Below are positions 35,836 through 44,488 of a DNA stretch of 64,000 nucleotides, piece after piece; positions within the stretch are counted from its first letter, which is position 1; each line of letters opens with the position of its first letter. Made by a program: the position numbers and the translations under genes. Below the pieces are notes generated by a model. It saw only the letters and a list, made by a program, of their open reading frames with translations, searched no databases and was not told where the DNA came from. Source of the DNA: Cupriavidus pinatubonensis (lineage in GTDB: Bacteria > Pseudomonadota > Gammaproteobacteria > Burkholderiales > Burkholderiaceae). Location of the stretch: assembly GCF_019602855.1 (NCBI RefSeq), contig NZ_CP080766.1, positions 372,001 through 436,000 on the forward strand, read 5' to 3'.

Positions 35836-36024
35836 GTGCTGTCCCTGCGCTCGAGCCCCGGAATCGGACCCTTGGTGGCTTCCTGTTTCTCCGCCAGGCG
35901 CCGCGCCCTGGCGGAGAAGCCGGTCCCCGATGTGGTCTTCGAATGCGTCGGCGTGCCTGGCCTGATTCAACAGATCATGCGTGCAATGCCGCCGCGCTCC
36001 CGGGTAACCGTCGCGCTCGCATGA
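35836..36024 (+). pseudogene. Relic of a zinc-type alcohol dehydrogenase
   Basis: Directly after the ligase stop, an open stretch without a start encodes GPLVASCFSARRRALAEK followed by PDVVFECVGVPGLIQQIMRA and then a stop. These are two separated strands of the NAD-binding domain of zinc alcohol dehydrogenases (usually VASDFSxARRALA ... GAD ... DVVFECVG), with about 30 residues between them deleted and both ends of the gene missing. It has no role as a protein. Confidence 0.6.
35887..35918. terminator. Perfect 12-bp hairpin between convergent operons
   Basis: TTCTCCGCCAGG and its exact complement CCTGGCGGAGAA enclose an 8-base loop. It lies inside the alcohol dehydrogenase relic between two converging operons. 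No T-run follows, so termination would be rho-assisted or weak. Confidence 0.4.
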
Positions 36025-36025
36025 A

Positions 36026-37213
36026 TCAGTCCCCCACAGGCTCCGCGGCGATACCCAGAGCCTCGGTCCGCGCAGCAAGAGTGCGGCGGGCGATATTGAG
36101 CTGGTGGATCTGCGTCGTGCCTTCATACAAACGGAACACGCGGACGTCGCGATAGAACCGCTCCGCCACGGTGCGGGCCATGTAGCCACTGCCGCCAAAT
36201 ACTTGCACCGCGCGGTCGGCCACACGGCCGGCCATCTCGGAGGCAAACATCTTGCACATCGACGCTTCCATCGTGACATCCTCGCCATTGTCGCGGCGGC
36301 GCGCCGTTTCCAGCACCAACGCACGCGCCGCATGCAGTTCGGTGTTACTGTCGGCGATCATCTGCTGCACGAGCTGGTAGTCGGCAATCGGCTTGCCGAA
36401 CTGACTGCGCCGTGTCGCGTAGCGAACCATTTCGTCGACCAGGCGTACGGCCGGACCGATGCAGAGCCCCGCCAGGTTGATCCGTTGCTTGTTGAGCGCC
36501 TTCATTGCAGTCTTGAAACCGGTGCCTGGCTTGCCGCCGACGATGGCGCTGGCAGGCACGCGGCAATTCTCAAGGTAGATGTCGCCCACTGGCGAGCCGT
36601 GCTGCCCCATCTTGCGCTCGGCCGGGCCAGTGGTCAGACCGGGAGTGCCGCGCTCGATCAGGAACGCGCTGATGCCGGGCGCGCCGGCGACGCCAGGCTC
36701 GCTACGCGCGAAGACCGTGAACAGATCGGCAATCGGCGCATTGGTGATGAAGCACTTGGTGCCGTCGAGTACATAGTGGTCGCCCTCGCGCCGTGCGTTG
36801 GTACGCAGTGACGTGGCGTCGGAACCGGCATCCGGCTCGGTCAGCGCGAAGCAGCCGGTGAGTTCCCCGGAGGCAAGGCGGGGCAGGTAGCGATCTTTCT
36901 GGGCCTCGGTACCGTCCACCACCAGCGACTCCGACGCAATGCCGGTATTGCCACCGAAGCGTGCACGAAACGTCGTAGCAGCTTGCGAGACTTCGATATT
37001 GACCAGCGTAAGCTCTTCCGAAGTCAGTCCGGCACCTCCGAAGGCTTCCGGGATGCTATGACCGAACAGGCCAAGTCTTCGCATGGCATCGACGACGTCT
37101 GCCGGGATGGCATCGTCAGCATCGATGGAGGCCTCCAGCGGGATGCAGGTTTCGGCAACGAACCGGCGGATGTCAGCCAGTATTTTCTCGAGGCGAGCGG
37201 CGTCACGGATCAT
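36026..37213 (-). CDS. Acyl-CoA dehydrogenase
   Basis: A protein of 395 residues, a normal length. It shows the substrate and FAD signatures CFALTEPDAGSDATSLRT and KMGQHGSPVGDIYLENCRVP. The C-terminal RLYEGTTQIHQLNIARR contains the Glu of the catalytic base position. It introduces a trans-2,3 double bond in an acyl-CoA, passing electrons to electron-transfer flavoprotein. It is the third gene of a minus-strand set (IclR, TctC, this gene). The open frame runs far upstream, but only ATG 37213 gives the family N-terminus. It may have taken the place of the decayed dehydrogenase at 40663. Confidence 0.88.
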   Translation of the reverse strand: MIRDAARLEKILADIRRFVAETCIPLEASIDADDAIPADVVDAMRRLGLFGHSIPEAFGGAGLTSEELTLVNIEVSQAATTFRARFGGNTGIASESLVVDGTEAQKDRYLPRLASGELTGCFALTEPDAGSDATSLRTNARREGDHYVLDGTKCFITNAPIADLFTVFARSEPGVAGAPGISAFLIERGTPGLTTGPAERKMGQHGSPVGDIYLENCRVPASAIVGGKPGTGFKTAMKALNKQRINLAGLCIGPAVRLVDEMVRYATRRSQFGKPIADYQLVQQMIADSNTELHAARALVLETARRRDNGEDVTMEASMCKMFASEMAGRVADRAVQVFGGSGYMARTVAERFYRDVRVFRLYEGTTQIHQLNIARRTLAARTEALGIAAEPVGD

Positions 37214-37290
37214 GGTGTATCTGTTTCCTGTCGATAAAGATAACTTGGGCGAGGCGCCGGCGAGCCGGCGCGGTACAACACATCCGGGGC

Positions 37291-38310
37291 TCAGCTTCCG
37301 CCCATGCCCGCGTTGCGCAGAACGCCGGACCACTTGCGCGTCTCTGCGGCGATGCGCGCATCGAACTGTTGTGCGGAAAGGGGCGCTACGTCCATGCCGA
37401 GCTCGGCCAGGCGCTTCACGACTGCAGGGTCGGCGAGCGCCTTCGTCACGCTCTTCTGCAGCCGGTGTACCGCGGCGTCGGGCGTCTTGCGCGGCGCCAC
37501 CAGGCCGAACCAGGCGCTCACCTCGAAACCAGGCAGGTGTGCCGACTCGGCCACGGTCGGCAACGACGGGAAGGCGGCGGAACGGCGCGCCGCGGTGGTG
37601 GCCAGAGCCACCAGCTTGCCGCTCTGCACCTGCGGCCGGGCGATGGCCACGGTCAGCGCCATCATCGAAATACGGTTGCCGAGCAGGTCGGTGAGAGCCT
37701 CGGGCTGCCCCTTGTAAGGCACGTTGGTAAGCTTCACGCCGGCCGACTGCGCAAGCAGTTCCGCGGACAAATGATTCGAAGTGCCAGGGCCGGGGCTCGC
37801 GTAAGTGAGCGACCCTGGCGCCGTGCGCGCGGCGGCCAGCAACGACGGCAGGTCGCGCAGCGGCGAGGCGGCCGGCACCACGATCAGGTTCGGGATATCG
37901 CCAATGCCGGCGATGGCCCTGAAATCCCGCTCGGCGTTCCATTTCACCGCCGCATTCAGCATAGGACCGACAACATGGCTCGGGCTGACGGCCAGCAACG
38001 TGTAGCCGTCAGCAGGCGCCTTGGCGACATAGTCGGTGCCGATCGCGCCGCCCGCGCCGGCGCGGTTCTCGACGATCACCGGTTGATGCAGGTCGTTTGC
38101 CATGTACTCGGCCGTAATACGCGCCACCGAATCCACCACGCCTCCCGCCGAGAAAGGCACGATGACGCGGATGGATTTCTCCGGGAAGGTCGCCGCCGCG
38201 TCCGCGGCCATCGCCGCACCTGCCGGCATGCCGCCTGTCCCAAGCATTGCCATCGCGGCGATCGCTGCCAGGGGGTACCGCCGGATTGTCTGGTTGTCGT
38301 GTCGTGCCAT
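37291..38310 (-). CDS. TctC/Bug family periplasmic substrate-binding protein (4 of 7)
   Basis: A protein of 339 residues with a Tat-less, Ala/Met-rich signal (RYPLAAIAAMAMLGTGG) ending about MAADA. FPEKSIRVIVPFSAGGVVDSVARI replaces the usual PPGG by SAGG. VIVENRAGAGGAIGTDYVAK and PADGYTLL follow. ATG 38310 has GGAGA at proper distance. It lies between an IclR regulator (87 bases upstream) and an acyl-CoA dehydrogenase (77 bases downstream) on the same strand. Confidence 0.88.
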   Translation of the reverse strand: MARHDNQTIRRYPLAAIAAMAMLGTGGMPAGAAMAADAAATFPEKSIRVIVPFSAGGVVDSVARITAEYMANDLHQPVIVENRAGAGGAIGTDYVAKAPADGYTLLAVSPSHVVGPMLNAAVKWNAERDFRAIAGIGDIPNLIVVPAASPLRDLPSLLAAARTAPGSLTYASPGPGTSNHLSAELLAQSAGVKLTNVPYKGQPEALTDLLGNRISMMALTVAIARPQVQSGKLVALATTAARRSAAFPSLPTVAESAHLPGFEVSAWFGLVAPRKTPDAAVHRLQKSVTKALADPAVVKRLAELGMDVAPLSAQQFDARIAAETRKWSGVLRNAGMGGS

Positions 38311-38396
38311 GCGAGTCTCCTGTTTTGGAATGCGAACCGCTGCGGGCCGCTTTGAAAATCACTGCCCGCGCCGGTCTGCGATGCGGGCACGGCGTG

Positions 38397-39203
38397 CTAT
38401 CGTGCACACGCCAATTCGATCTGTTTCACACACGCGACCAGTCGCGGCGCTACGTCCCGTTCCAGGTACCCGCCGGTGTTGCGCATTGCGGAGACCGTGC
38501 AGTTCAGCGCGAACGGATCGTTGTGCAAACCCTGCCGGATCGGTGCCGCGATTGCATGAATCTCTGTACGCCACTCGCCGCGGCTGATGCAGTAGCCGTG
38601 CGCGGCGAAGTGCTTCTGGTCGGCTATCCACATCACCTTCTCGGCGGCGAAGCGCTCGGCATCGCCGACGCTCAACCGGTTCAGCACGGCGGTGCGCTCC
38701 TTCGCGTCGCATGCGAGCAGAATGGCTCGTCCGATCGAGCTGCCGAGCAGCGGACGCGTGCTGCCTATGTCGGGCTGATAGATGTTGGCGGTATCGACGC
38801 GGCAACTATCGACGTACACCACAGACAGGCGCTCACGCATGCCCAGGTTGACCGTGCAACCTGTCTGCTGGGCGATGGCTTCCATATATGGCCGTGCGAT
38901 CTGCCGAATCGTGAGGCCGGCGAGCATGGGATAGGCGAGCGACAGCACCCCGGCACCGAGCCGGTATTTCTGGCTATTGGGCACGCGGCTCAGGAAACCG
39001 AGCAGCGAGAGCGTATAGGTGAGCCGCGAGACGGTTGCCTTCGGCAGCCCGGTCTGGGCCACGATATCCTGGTTGCCCAGCACCGGCCGCGCCGGCGTGA
39101 ACGCCCGGAGCACATCGAGGCCGCGGGCCAGGTTGATGGCGAACTGGCGATCTGTCGCCAGTTCGTCGGAACTGGCAAGTCCGGGCAGTGGATTCGAGGT
39201 CAT
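38397..39203 (-). CDS. IclR family transcriptional regulator
   Basis: A protein of 268 residues. The winged helix at about 20-90 (LARGLDVLRAFTPARPVLGNQDIVAQTGLPKATVSRLTYTLSLLGFL) is followed by the effector domain (RPLLGSSIGRAILLA, GYCISRGEWRTEIHAIAAPI). ATG 39203 follows AGGA; an in-frame ATG at 39236 is possible. Divergent from a CoA-transferase gene, it probably controls both that operon and its own (TctC, acyl-CoA dehydrogenase). Confidence 0.85.
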   Translation of the reverse strand: MTSNPLPGLASSDELATDRQFAINLARGLDVLRAFTPARPVLGNQDIVAQTGLPKATVSRLTYTLSLLGFLSRVPNSQKYRLGAGVLSLAYPMLAGLTIRQIARPYMEAIAQQTGCTVNLGMRERLSVVYVDSCRVDTANIYQPDIGSTRPLLGSSIGRAILLACDAKERTAVLNRLSVGDAERFAAEKVMWIADQKHFAAHGYCISRGEWRTEIHAIAAPIRQGLHNDPFALNCTVSAMRNTGGYLERDVAPRLVACVKQIELACAR

Positions 39204-39266
39204 GGAGGGATCCTGCAACATTGGGGCGATGCTCATTTGGCAGACGGTTGAAGTCAATATCAGGGC

Positions 39267-39276
39267 GAACCGGTTC
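39267..39276. promoter_or_regulatory. Palindrome GAACCGGTTC in divergent IclR/CoA-transferase promoter
   Basis: A perfect 10-bp palindrome lies near the middle of the 155-base region between the divergent starts. It is the best operator candidate for the adjacent IclR protein. Support is position and symmetry only. Confidence 0.35.
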
Positions 39277-39358
39277 CGCTGTGCGAAACCAGGATTGTCC
39301 GCGATGCGCAGGTCTGCCACTGTCGAAGCCGTTCCGACTGACCCGTAGCGGCACCGAC

Positions 39359-40600
39359 ATGACACCTCCCCTTGCACAGACCACCTTCTCCAGGAATGCC
39401 CCGCAAGATCGCGGCCCGCTTGCGGGCGTGCGTATCCTCGACATGGCGACCGTCGTCGCCGGCCCGTTCTCCGCCACGCTGTGCGGCGATATGGGAGCCG
39501 AAGTCGTCAAGCTGGAGCTGCCCGACGGCAGCGATCCGCTGCGCAGCCTCGCGCCGGTCAAGGACGACGTCCCGCTGTACTGGAAGGTCACCAACCGAGG
39601 TAAGCGCGGCATCACTCTCGACGTACGCACGGAGGCGGGCCGTGAGTTGTTCCTGCGCATGCTCGGCGAGTTCGACGTGCTCGTGGAGAACTTCCGTACT
39701 GGCACGCTCGCGCGCTGGGGCCTCGATCTCGCCACACTGCACGCGGCAAATCCGCGTCTGATCGTATTGCGCCTGACCGGCTTCGGCCAGACCGGGCCCT
39801 ATGCGGCACGCCCCGGCTTCGCACGCATTTTCGAGGCAATGAGCGGGCTGACAAATCTCGCCGGCACCGAGGAGAGTGGCCCGATGCACATGAACTTCCC
39901 CATCGGCGACATGATTGCTGGTCTGTTCGGCGCGTTCGCCATATCGACAGCCATCGCCGAGCGGCGCGCCAACCCGGAATTGCGCGGCCGCGAGATCGAC
40001 CTCGCCGCCACCGAGGCACTGTTTCGCCTGCTCGAACCGCTCGCCGTCGAGCACGAGCAACTTGGCGTGGTGCGCCAGCGGGCCGGCAACCGCGCGACCT
40101 ATACTGCGCCCTCGAACATGTACCGCACTGCAGACGGCGTGTGGATGACGCTGGTGGCCTCGTCCGACGCCACATTCCGGCGCCTGGCGGAAGCGATGGA
40201 CCAGCCGCAACTGCCGCTGTCCCCCGATTTCGCGGTGAACGCTGCGCGCATCCGTAACCTGGAGCGGCTCGATGCGCTGATCGCCGCATGGTTCGCGGCG
40301 CGCGATGCCGATGCGGTGTCCGCGGCGCTCGAACGCTGCGACGTACCGTTCAGCAAAGTATTCACGATTGCCGACGTCATGGCCGACGCGCAAATGCAGG
40401 CACGCAGCGCCGTGATTCGCATGCCTGATCCGGACGTCGGCTCCGTGCCTGCGCCGTGCGTGGTGCCACGCTTTGGGGGGTATCAGCCGCCCGCACCCCG
40501 CACCGGTCCCGCCACTGGCGAACACAACGACGAGTTCTACACCGAACTGGGTCTTGGCAAGGACGACCTCGCGCGGCTCGCGCGGGACGGCGTCATCTGA
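39359..40600 (+). CDS. Family III CoA-transferase (CaiB/BaiF)
   Basis: A protein of 413 residues. It opens GPLAGVRILDMATVVAGPFSATLCGDMGAEVVKLE, continues NRGKRGITLDV and LRLTGFGQTGPY, and carries the probable catalytic Asp184 in FPIGDMIAG. It attaches CoA to a carboxylic acid using another acyl-CoA as donor. ATG 39359 is the start that gives a normal N-terminus. It is first in a plus-strand set that once included an acyl-CoA dehydrogenase and now continues with a reductase and a racemase. Confidence 0.86.
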   Translation: MTPPLAQTTFSRNAPQDRGPLAGVRILDMATVVAGPFSATLCGDMGAEVVKLELPDGSDPLRSLAPVKDDVPLYWKVTNRGKRGITLDVRTEAGRELFLRMLGEFDVLVENFRTGTLARWGLDLATLHAANPRLIVLRLTGFGQTGPYAARPGFARIFEAMSGLTNLAGTEESGPMHMNFPIGDMIAGLFGAFAISTAIAERRANPELRGREIDLAATEALFRLLEPLAVEHEQLGVVRQRAGNRATYTAPSNMYRTADGVWMTLVASSDATFRRLAEAMDQPQLPLSPDFAVNAARIRNLERLDALIAAWFAARDADAVSAALERCDVPFSKVFTIADVMADAQMQARSAVIRMPDPDVGSVPAPCVVPRFGGYQPPAPRTGPATGEHNDEFYTELGLGKDDLARLARDGVI

Positions 40601-40662
40601 GTGCAGGCAGGAGCCGGTTTCCGTTGATCACCGTTGAATTGACGCTACAACAAGGAGACTCC

Positions 40663-40974
40663 TTGGGCACCCTGACCGAGTTCCGCCAAGCGGCTCGCAC
40701 CTGGATCGAGGCGAACTGCCCGTCCGAGATGCGCGAGCCGATGCACAGCGATGCCGACCTTTGCCGGGGCGGCACCAGATTCCACTTTCAGTCCGATGCC
40801 TGCCAGACCGTGCTTGCTGGTCTGGCAGTGCCCGCATGCTGCCCCCGCAGCACGCTCCTTTACAACGAGTCAGCCCTGGGTCCCGAGACCCGGCAGGCTT
40901 CCCCCTGTTCATCCCGCCGCCGCGCTGCGACCGGCGCCCGCTGGCCATGGCCACGCAATAGGAGGCCGTCATGA
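40663..40974 (+). pseudogene. Truncated acyl-CoA dehydrogenase (N-terminal relic)
   Basis: A TTG start with AAGGAG seven to twelve bases upstream opens a frame whose first 45 codons read like the N-terminus of a CoA-pathway acyl-CoA dehydrogenase (TEFRQAARTWIEANCPSEMRE, later GGTRFHFQSDA). After base 40798 the likeness stops. The remaining codons to the stop at 40974 are Arg/Pro-rich with no match, and the usual 340 further residues are absent. The switch point coincides with a perfect hairpin. The intact ribosome site and the 4-base overlap with the next gene suggest the remnant may still be translated and couple expression of the reductase. Confidence 0.65.
40800..40828. repeat. Perfect 10-bp inverted repeat at the relic's break point
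   Basis: CTGCCAGACC and GGTCTGGCAG enclose a 9-base loop exactly where acyl-CoA dehydrogenase similarity ends. It may mark a deletion end or act as an intra-operon hairpin. No T-run follows. Confidence 0.6.
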
Positions 40975-41990
40975 ACCGCTTTCTTGCCTATCGCCTGCAT
41001 GACGACGGCCCGGACGGGCGCGTCGCAGGACGCTTCACGGAGCTTCGCTTCGACAATCTGCCGCCTGGCGATGTGCTGATCCGCGTGGCCTATTCCGGCA
41101 TCAACTACAAGGACGCGCTCGCGGCGGCCGGCCGCAATGCCATCGTGCGGCAATATCCGCGCACGGGCGGCATCGACCTGAGTGGTCACGTGGCGGCGTC
41201 CGATGACCCGCGCTTTCGCGAAGGTGACGCGGTGGTCGTGCATGGCTTCGGCATCGGCGTCGACCACGACGGTGGCCACGCGCAATATGCCCGCGTGCGC
41301 GGCGATTGGGTGATGCGGCTGCCTGAGGGCCTCTCACCGCTGGAGGCCAGCACCATCGGCGTGGCGGGCTACACCGCCGCGCTGGCGCTGCACTGGATGG
41401 AGCACAACGCGATGAGCCCGGAGCAAGGGCCGGTGGTGGTAAGCGGCGCGACCGGCGGCGTCGGCAGCATGGCGGTCGATATTCTTTCGGCGCGCGGCTA
41501 CATGGTGCACGCGATGTCCGGCAAGAGCGCGGAACATGTCTATTTGCGCTCGCTTGGCGCCGGCGAGATCGTTTCGCCAGAGGTGGCCTCGCAGCCCGGC
41601 AAGGCACTGGAAAAGGCCCGATGGGCAGGCGCGATCGATACCGTCGGTGGCCCGGTGCTGGCCTGGATGATGCGCACCATGCAGCCCAACGGCGTCATCG
41701 CCAGCGTGGGCAACGCCGGGGGCCCGCAACTGGACACCACGGTGCTGCCTCTTATCCTGCGCGGCGTACGCCTGCTCGGCATCAACGCCAACAGCCCGAT
41801 GGCGCTGCGCGAGGCCGTATGGGCAAAGCTGGCTGCCGACTATCGGCCCCGCCGCCTTGCCACCATTGGCCAGGTCATCGACTTCGACGCACTCCCCGAC
41901 GCCATGGACCGCATGCTGTCACGCGCCACGCGCGGACGTCTGGTGGTGCGCATCGATAACGGTTCGCCCGACCTTGAGCGGGGATTGTAG
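40971..41990 (+). CDS. YhdH/AcuI-type quinone oxidoreductase (acrylyl-CoA reductase family)
   Basis: A protein of 339 residues of the zinc-free medium-chain reductase family. It shows SGINYKDALAAAGRNAIVRQYPRTGGIDLSG, the nucleotide-binding VVVSGATGGVGSMAVDIL and GAIDTVGGPVLAWMM. YhdH/AcuI members reduce acrylyl-CoA or similar 2-enoyl-CoAs with NADPH. In this operon it could reduce an enoyl-CoA or remove a toxic one. ATG 40971 follows AGGAGG and overlaps the previous remnant's stop. Confidence 0.84.
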   Translation: MNRFLAYRLHDDGPDGRVAGRFTELRFDNLPPGDVLIRVAYSGINYKDALAAAGRNAIVRQYPRTGGIDLSGHVAASDDPRFREGDAVVVHGFGIGVDHDGGHAQYARVRGDWVMRLPEGLSPLEASTIGVAGYTAALALHWMEHNAMSPEQGPVVVSGATGGVGSMAVDILSARGYMVHAMSGKSAEHVYLRSLGAGEIVSPEVASQPGKALEKARWAGAIDTVGGPVLAWMMRTMQPNGVIASVGNAGGPQLDTTVLPLILRGVRLLGINANSPMALREAVWAKLAADYRPRRLATIGQVIDFDALPDAMDRMLSRATRGRLVVRIDNGSPDLERGL

Positions 41991-42145
41991 TGTGAAGCGC
42001 CACGCCGAATCGGCGACAGGCTGATCGGACAGCAAGCCTTTATCGAAGAACAGTATGCGCCGCCGCGATCCCGCGGCCGTTGGCGGCAAGGCAATGGTGA
42101 ATGGCAAGCCGCCAGACCCGAATCGAAAAAATGGAGATACGAACC

Positions 42146-43291
42146 ATGGGACCTCTTGCCGGTATGAGGATCGTTGAACTGGCCGGCATCGGCCCCGGCC
42201 CCATGTCTGCCATGCTTCTGGCCGACATGGGGGCCACCGTGCTGCGTGTGGAGCGCCGTGACGCGGCCGACCTGGGCGTGAAGCGTCCGATCCAGTACAA
42301 CCTGCTGCTGCGCAATCGAAGGGCCATCGCGCTCGACCTCAAGGACCCCGCCGCCGTCGAACTGGTGCTGGATCTGGTGGAAAACGCCGACGCGCTGATC
42401 GAGGGCTTTCGTCCCGGCGTGACCGAGCGGCTCGGCCTCGGCCCGGATGTCTGCCTGAAGCGCAATCCGCGTCTCGTCTACGGCCGCATGACCGGTTGGG
42501 GCCAGACCGGACCGCTGGCGAGCGCCGCCGGGCACGACATCAATTACATCTCCCTGACCGGGACGCTGAACGCGATTGGTCGCCACGGTCAGCCGCCCAG
42601 CGTGCCGCTGGCATTGGTGGGAGACTTCGGAGGCGGCGCCATGTTCCTGGTCATGGGCCTGCTGGCCGCGATCATCGAAGCGCGCGGCAGCGGCAAGGGA
42701 CAGGTGGTGGACGCCGCGATCGTCGACGGTGCGCTGGCACTGAGCACGGCGATCTACGGCATGCATGCAGGAGGCCTGTGGCACCCCGAACGTGGCAGCA
42801 ACGTGCTCGACTCGGGGGCGCCGTACTACGACGTCTACGCTTGCAAGGACGGCAAATACATCTCGATCGGTCCGATCGAGGCACGCTTCTACTCGGACCT
42901 TCTCCAGCGCCTGGATCTCGACGCGGCGGAACTGGGGAACCAGAACGACACCGCCGCCTGGCCTCGCGCGAAGGAGGCCTTCGCACGCGCCTTTCTCGGG
43001 CGGACGCGCGATGAATGGTGCGCCGAACTGGAAGGCACCGATGTCTGTTTCGCCCCCGTGCTGTCCTTCGACGAAGCGCCGCAGCACCCTCATATGCAGG
43101 CACGCGGCAGCTTTGTCGAGGTCGACGGAGTTACCCAGCCCGCGCCGGCACCGCGATTCAGCCGCACCCAGCCAGCCGTACCCACCGCGCCGCAGGCAGC
43201 GTGCGATGCCACGGTATTCCAGGCACTCTCCGGCTGGATGGACCCGGCTACGGTGGGCAGGTGGCAGGAAAGAGGGGTCTTGGGCGGTTAA
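42146..43291 (+). CDS. Alpha-methylacyl-CoA racemase-type CoA-transferase family protein
   Basis: A protein of 381 residues of family III but of the racemase branch. The diagnostic GHDINYISLTG (His130) and the Asp in VGDFGGG (Asp160) correspond to the catalytic His and Asp of AMACR enzymes. It opens GPLAGMRIVELAGIGPGPMSAMLLADMGATVLRVE. The likely reaction is epimerisation of a 2-methyl-branched acyl-CoA, which suggests branched acids are degraded by this module. ATG 42146 has GGAG nine bases before it; ATG 42131 and 42101 are in frame. Confidence 0.86.
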   Translation: MGPLAGMRIVELAGIGPGPMSAMLLADMGATVLRVERRDAADLGVKRPIQYNLLLRNRRAIALDLKDPAAVELVLDLVENADALIEGFRPGVTERLGLGPDVCLKRNPRLVYGRMTGWGQTGPLASAAGHDINYISLTGTLNAIGRHGQPPSVPLALVGDFGGGAMFLVMGLLAAIIEARGSGKGQVVDAAIVDGALALSTAIYGMHAGGLWHPERGSNVLDSGAPYYDVYACKDGKYISIGPIEARFYSDLLQRLDLDAAELGNQNDTAAWPRAKEAFARAFLGRTRDEWCAELEGTDVCFAPVLSFDEAPQHPHMQARGSFVEVDGVTQPAPAPRFSRTQPAVPTAPQAACDATVFQALSGWMDPATVGRWQERGVLGG

Positions 43292-43390
43292 GGAAACCCG
43301 TCATGCCGAGGTCAGGTTGATGGCTGAACGCAGCCACATCGCTTTGGGACCCTGGCCTCTTTGAGCTTCAGAGCCGGCCTCACCGGCCCC

Positions 43391-44392
43391 TTACTCGACC
43401 GCAATCCCCTTATCCCGAATCACCTTGCCCCACTTCGCGTAATCCTGGCGGATACGCTGGCTTTCTTGCGCAGGCGTCTGGTAGTTCGCAATCGCGCCAG
43501 CCTTGAGCACCTTGTCCTGGACATCCTTGTCGGCCAGGATCTTGCCGACTTCGGTGGAGACACGGTCGACGATGTCCTTCGGCGTTCCCGGGGGCGCCAG
43601 CAGGCCGCCCCACGACACGGCGTCGTAGCCCTTGAAGCCTTGCTCTGCAATGGTCTTGACGTCCGGCAGCATGCTCACGCGCTGCGGCGAGCCGATGGCG
43701 ATGGCGCGCAGCTTGCCGGCCTGGATATGCGGCAGCGCGGCGACGAGATCGGCGTACATGATCGGTACCTGGCCGCCAATGGTGTCGCTGATCGCGGGCA
43801 CGCCGCCCTTGTACGGCACGTGCTGCATCTCGAAGCCGCCCATCTGCTTGAGCAGTTCCATGCTCAGGTGGCCGAAGCTGCCTGCGCCCGAGCTGGTGTA
43901 GTTGAGCTTGCCGGGCTGGGCCTTGGCCTGCGCGATCAGCTTCGGCAGATCGGTCACGGTCGGCAACAGCGCCGGGTTGACCACCACGACGATCGGCAGG
44001 TCATAGACCGTGGCGACCGGCGTGAAGTCCTTGGTCGTGTCGTAGCCGGCCTTCTTGTACAGGTACGGGGCGAGCAGCGTCGGCGTGGCCAGCATCATGA
44101 AGGTGTAGCCGTCCGGTGCGCTCTTGGCGACCTGCGCGGCGGCGATGGAGCCCGATGCACCGGCGCGGTTCTCCACGATCACGGGTTGCTTGAGCGCTTC
44201 GCCCAGCTTCTGGCCGACGATGCGCGATACGGTATCCGTAGGACCGCCCGGCGGGAACGGCACGACAAGCTTGATCGGCTTGGTCGGCCAGGCTTGCGCA
44301 AACGCGCTGCTGATCAGCATCGGCGCGGCGGCCAGCGCCAGGATGGCACGGCGGCGGGAGTGGACCATACGGGTGAAATTTCGAATACGCAC
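43391..44392 (-). CDS. TctC/Bug family periplasmic substrate-binding protein (5 of 7)
   Basis: A protein of 333 residues with an Arg-rich N-terminus and signal RRAILALAAAPMLISSAFA. WPTKPIKLVVPFPPGGPTDTVSRIVGQ, VIVENRAGASGSI and KSAPDGYTFMML follow. The GTG start at 44392 has GGAA seven bases upstream; ATG 44368 is the alternative but lacks a ribosome site. It is 96 bases downstream of a CoA-transferase on the same strand, and probably in one operon with it and the bifunctional hydratase/dehydrogenase. Confidence 0.87.
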   Translation of the reverse strand: MRIRNFTRMVHSRRRAILALAAAPMLISSAFAQAWPTKPIKLVVPFPPGGPTDTVSRIVGQKLGEALKQPVIVENRAGASGSIAAAQVAKSAPDGYTFMMLATPTLLAPYLYKKAGYDTTKDFTPVATVYDLPIVVVVNPALLPTVTDLPKLIAQAKAQPGKLNYTSSGAGSFGHLSMELLKQMGGFEMQHVPYKGGVPAISDTIGGQVPIMYADLVAALPHIQAGKLRAIAIGSPQRVSMLPDVKTIAEQGFKGYDAVSWGGLLAPPGTPKDIVDRVSTEVGKILADKDVQDKVLKAGAIANYQTPAQESQRIRQDYAKWGKVIRDKGIAVE

Positions 44393-44488
44393 TTTTAGTT
44401 CCGGTTTGAGTCAGTGCAAGGTCTCCATGGGGCCCCCTTGCCGGGCCTGGCCGCGCGCACACTCATGGCGTTCGCGCGGCGCGAATGC

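Noticed and set aside
36026-37942. A possible 638-residue form of the acyl-CoA dehydrogenase with a long N-terminal extension
   Set aside because: The extension is antisense-like, overlaps the TctC gene in another frame and has no domain; ATG 37213 gives the normal N-terminus.
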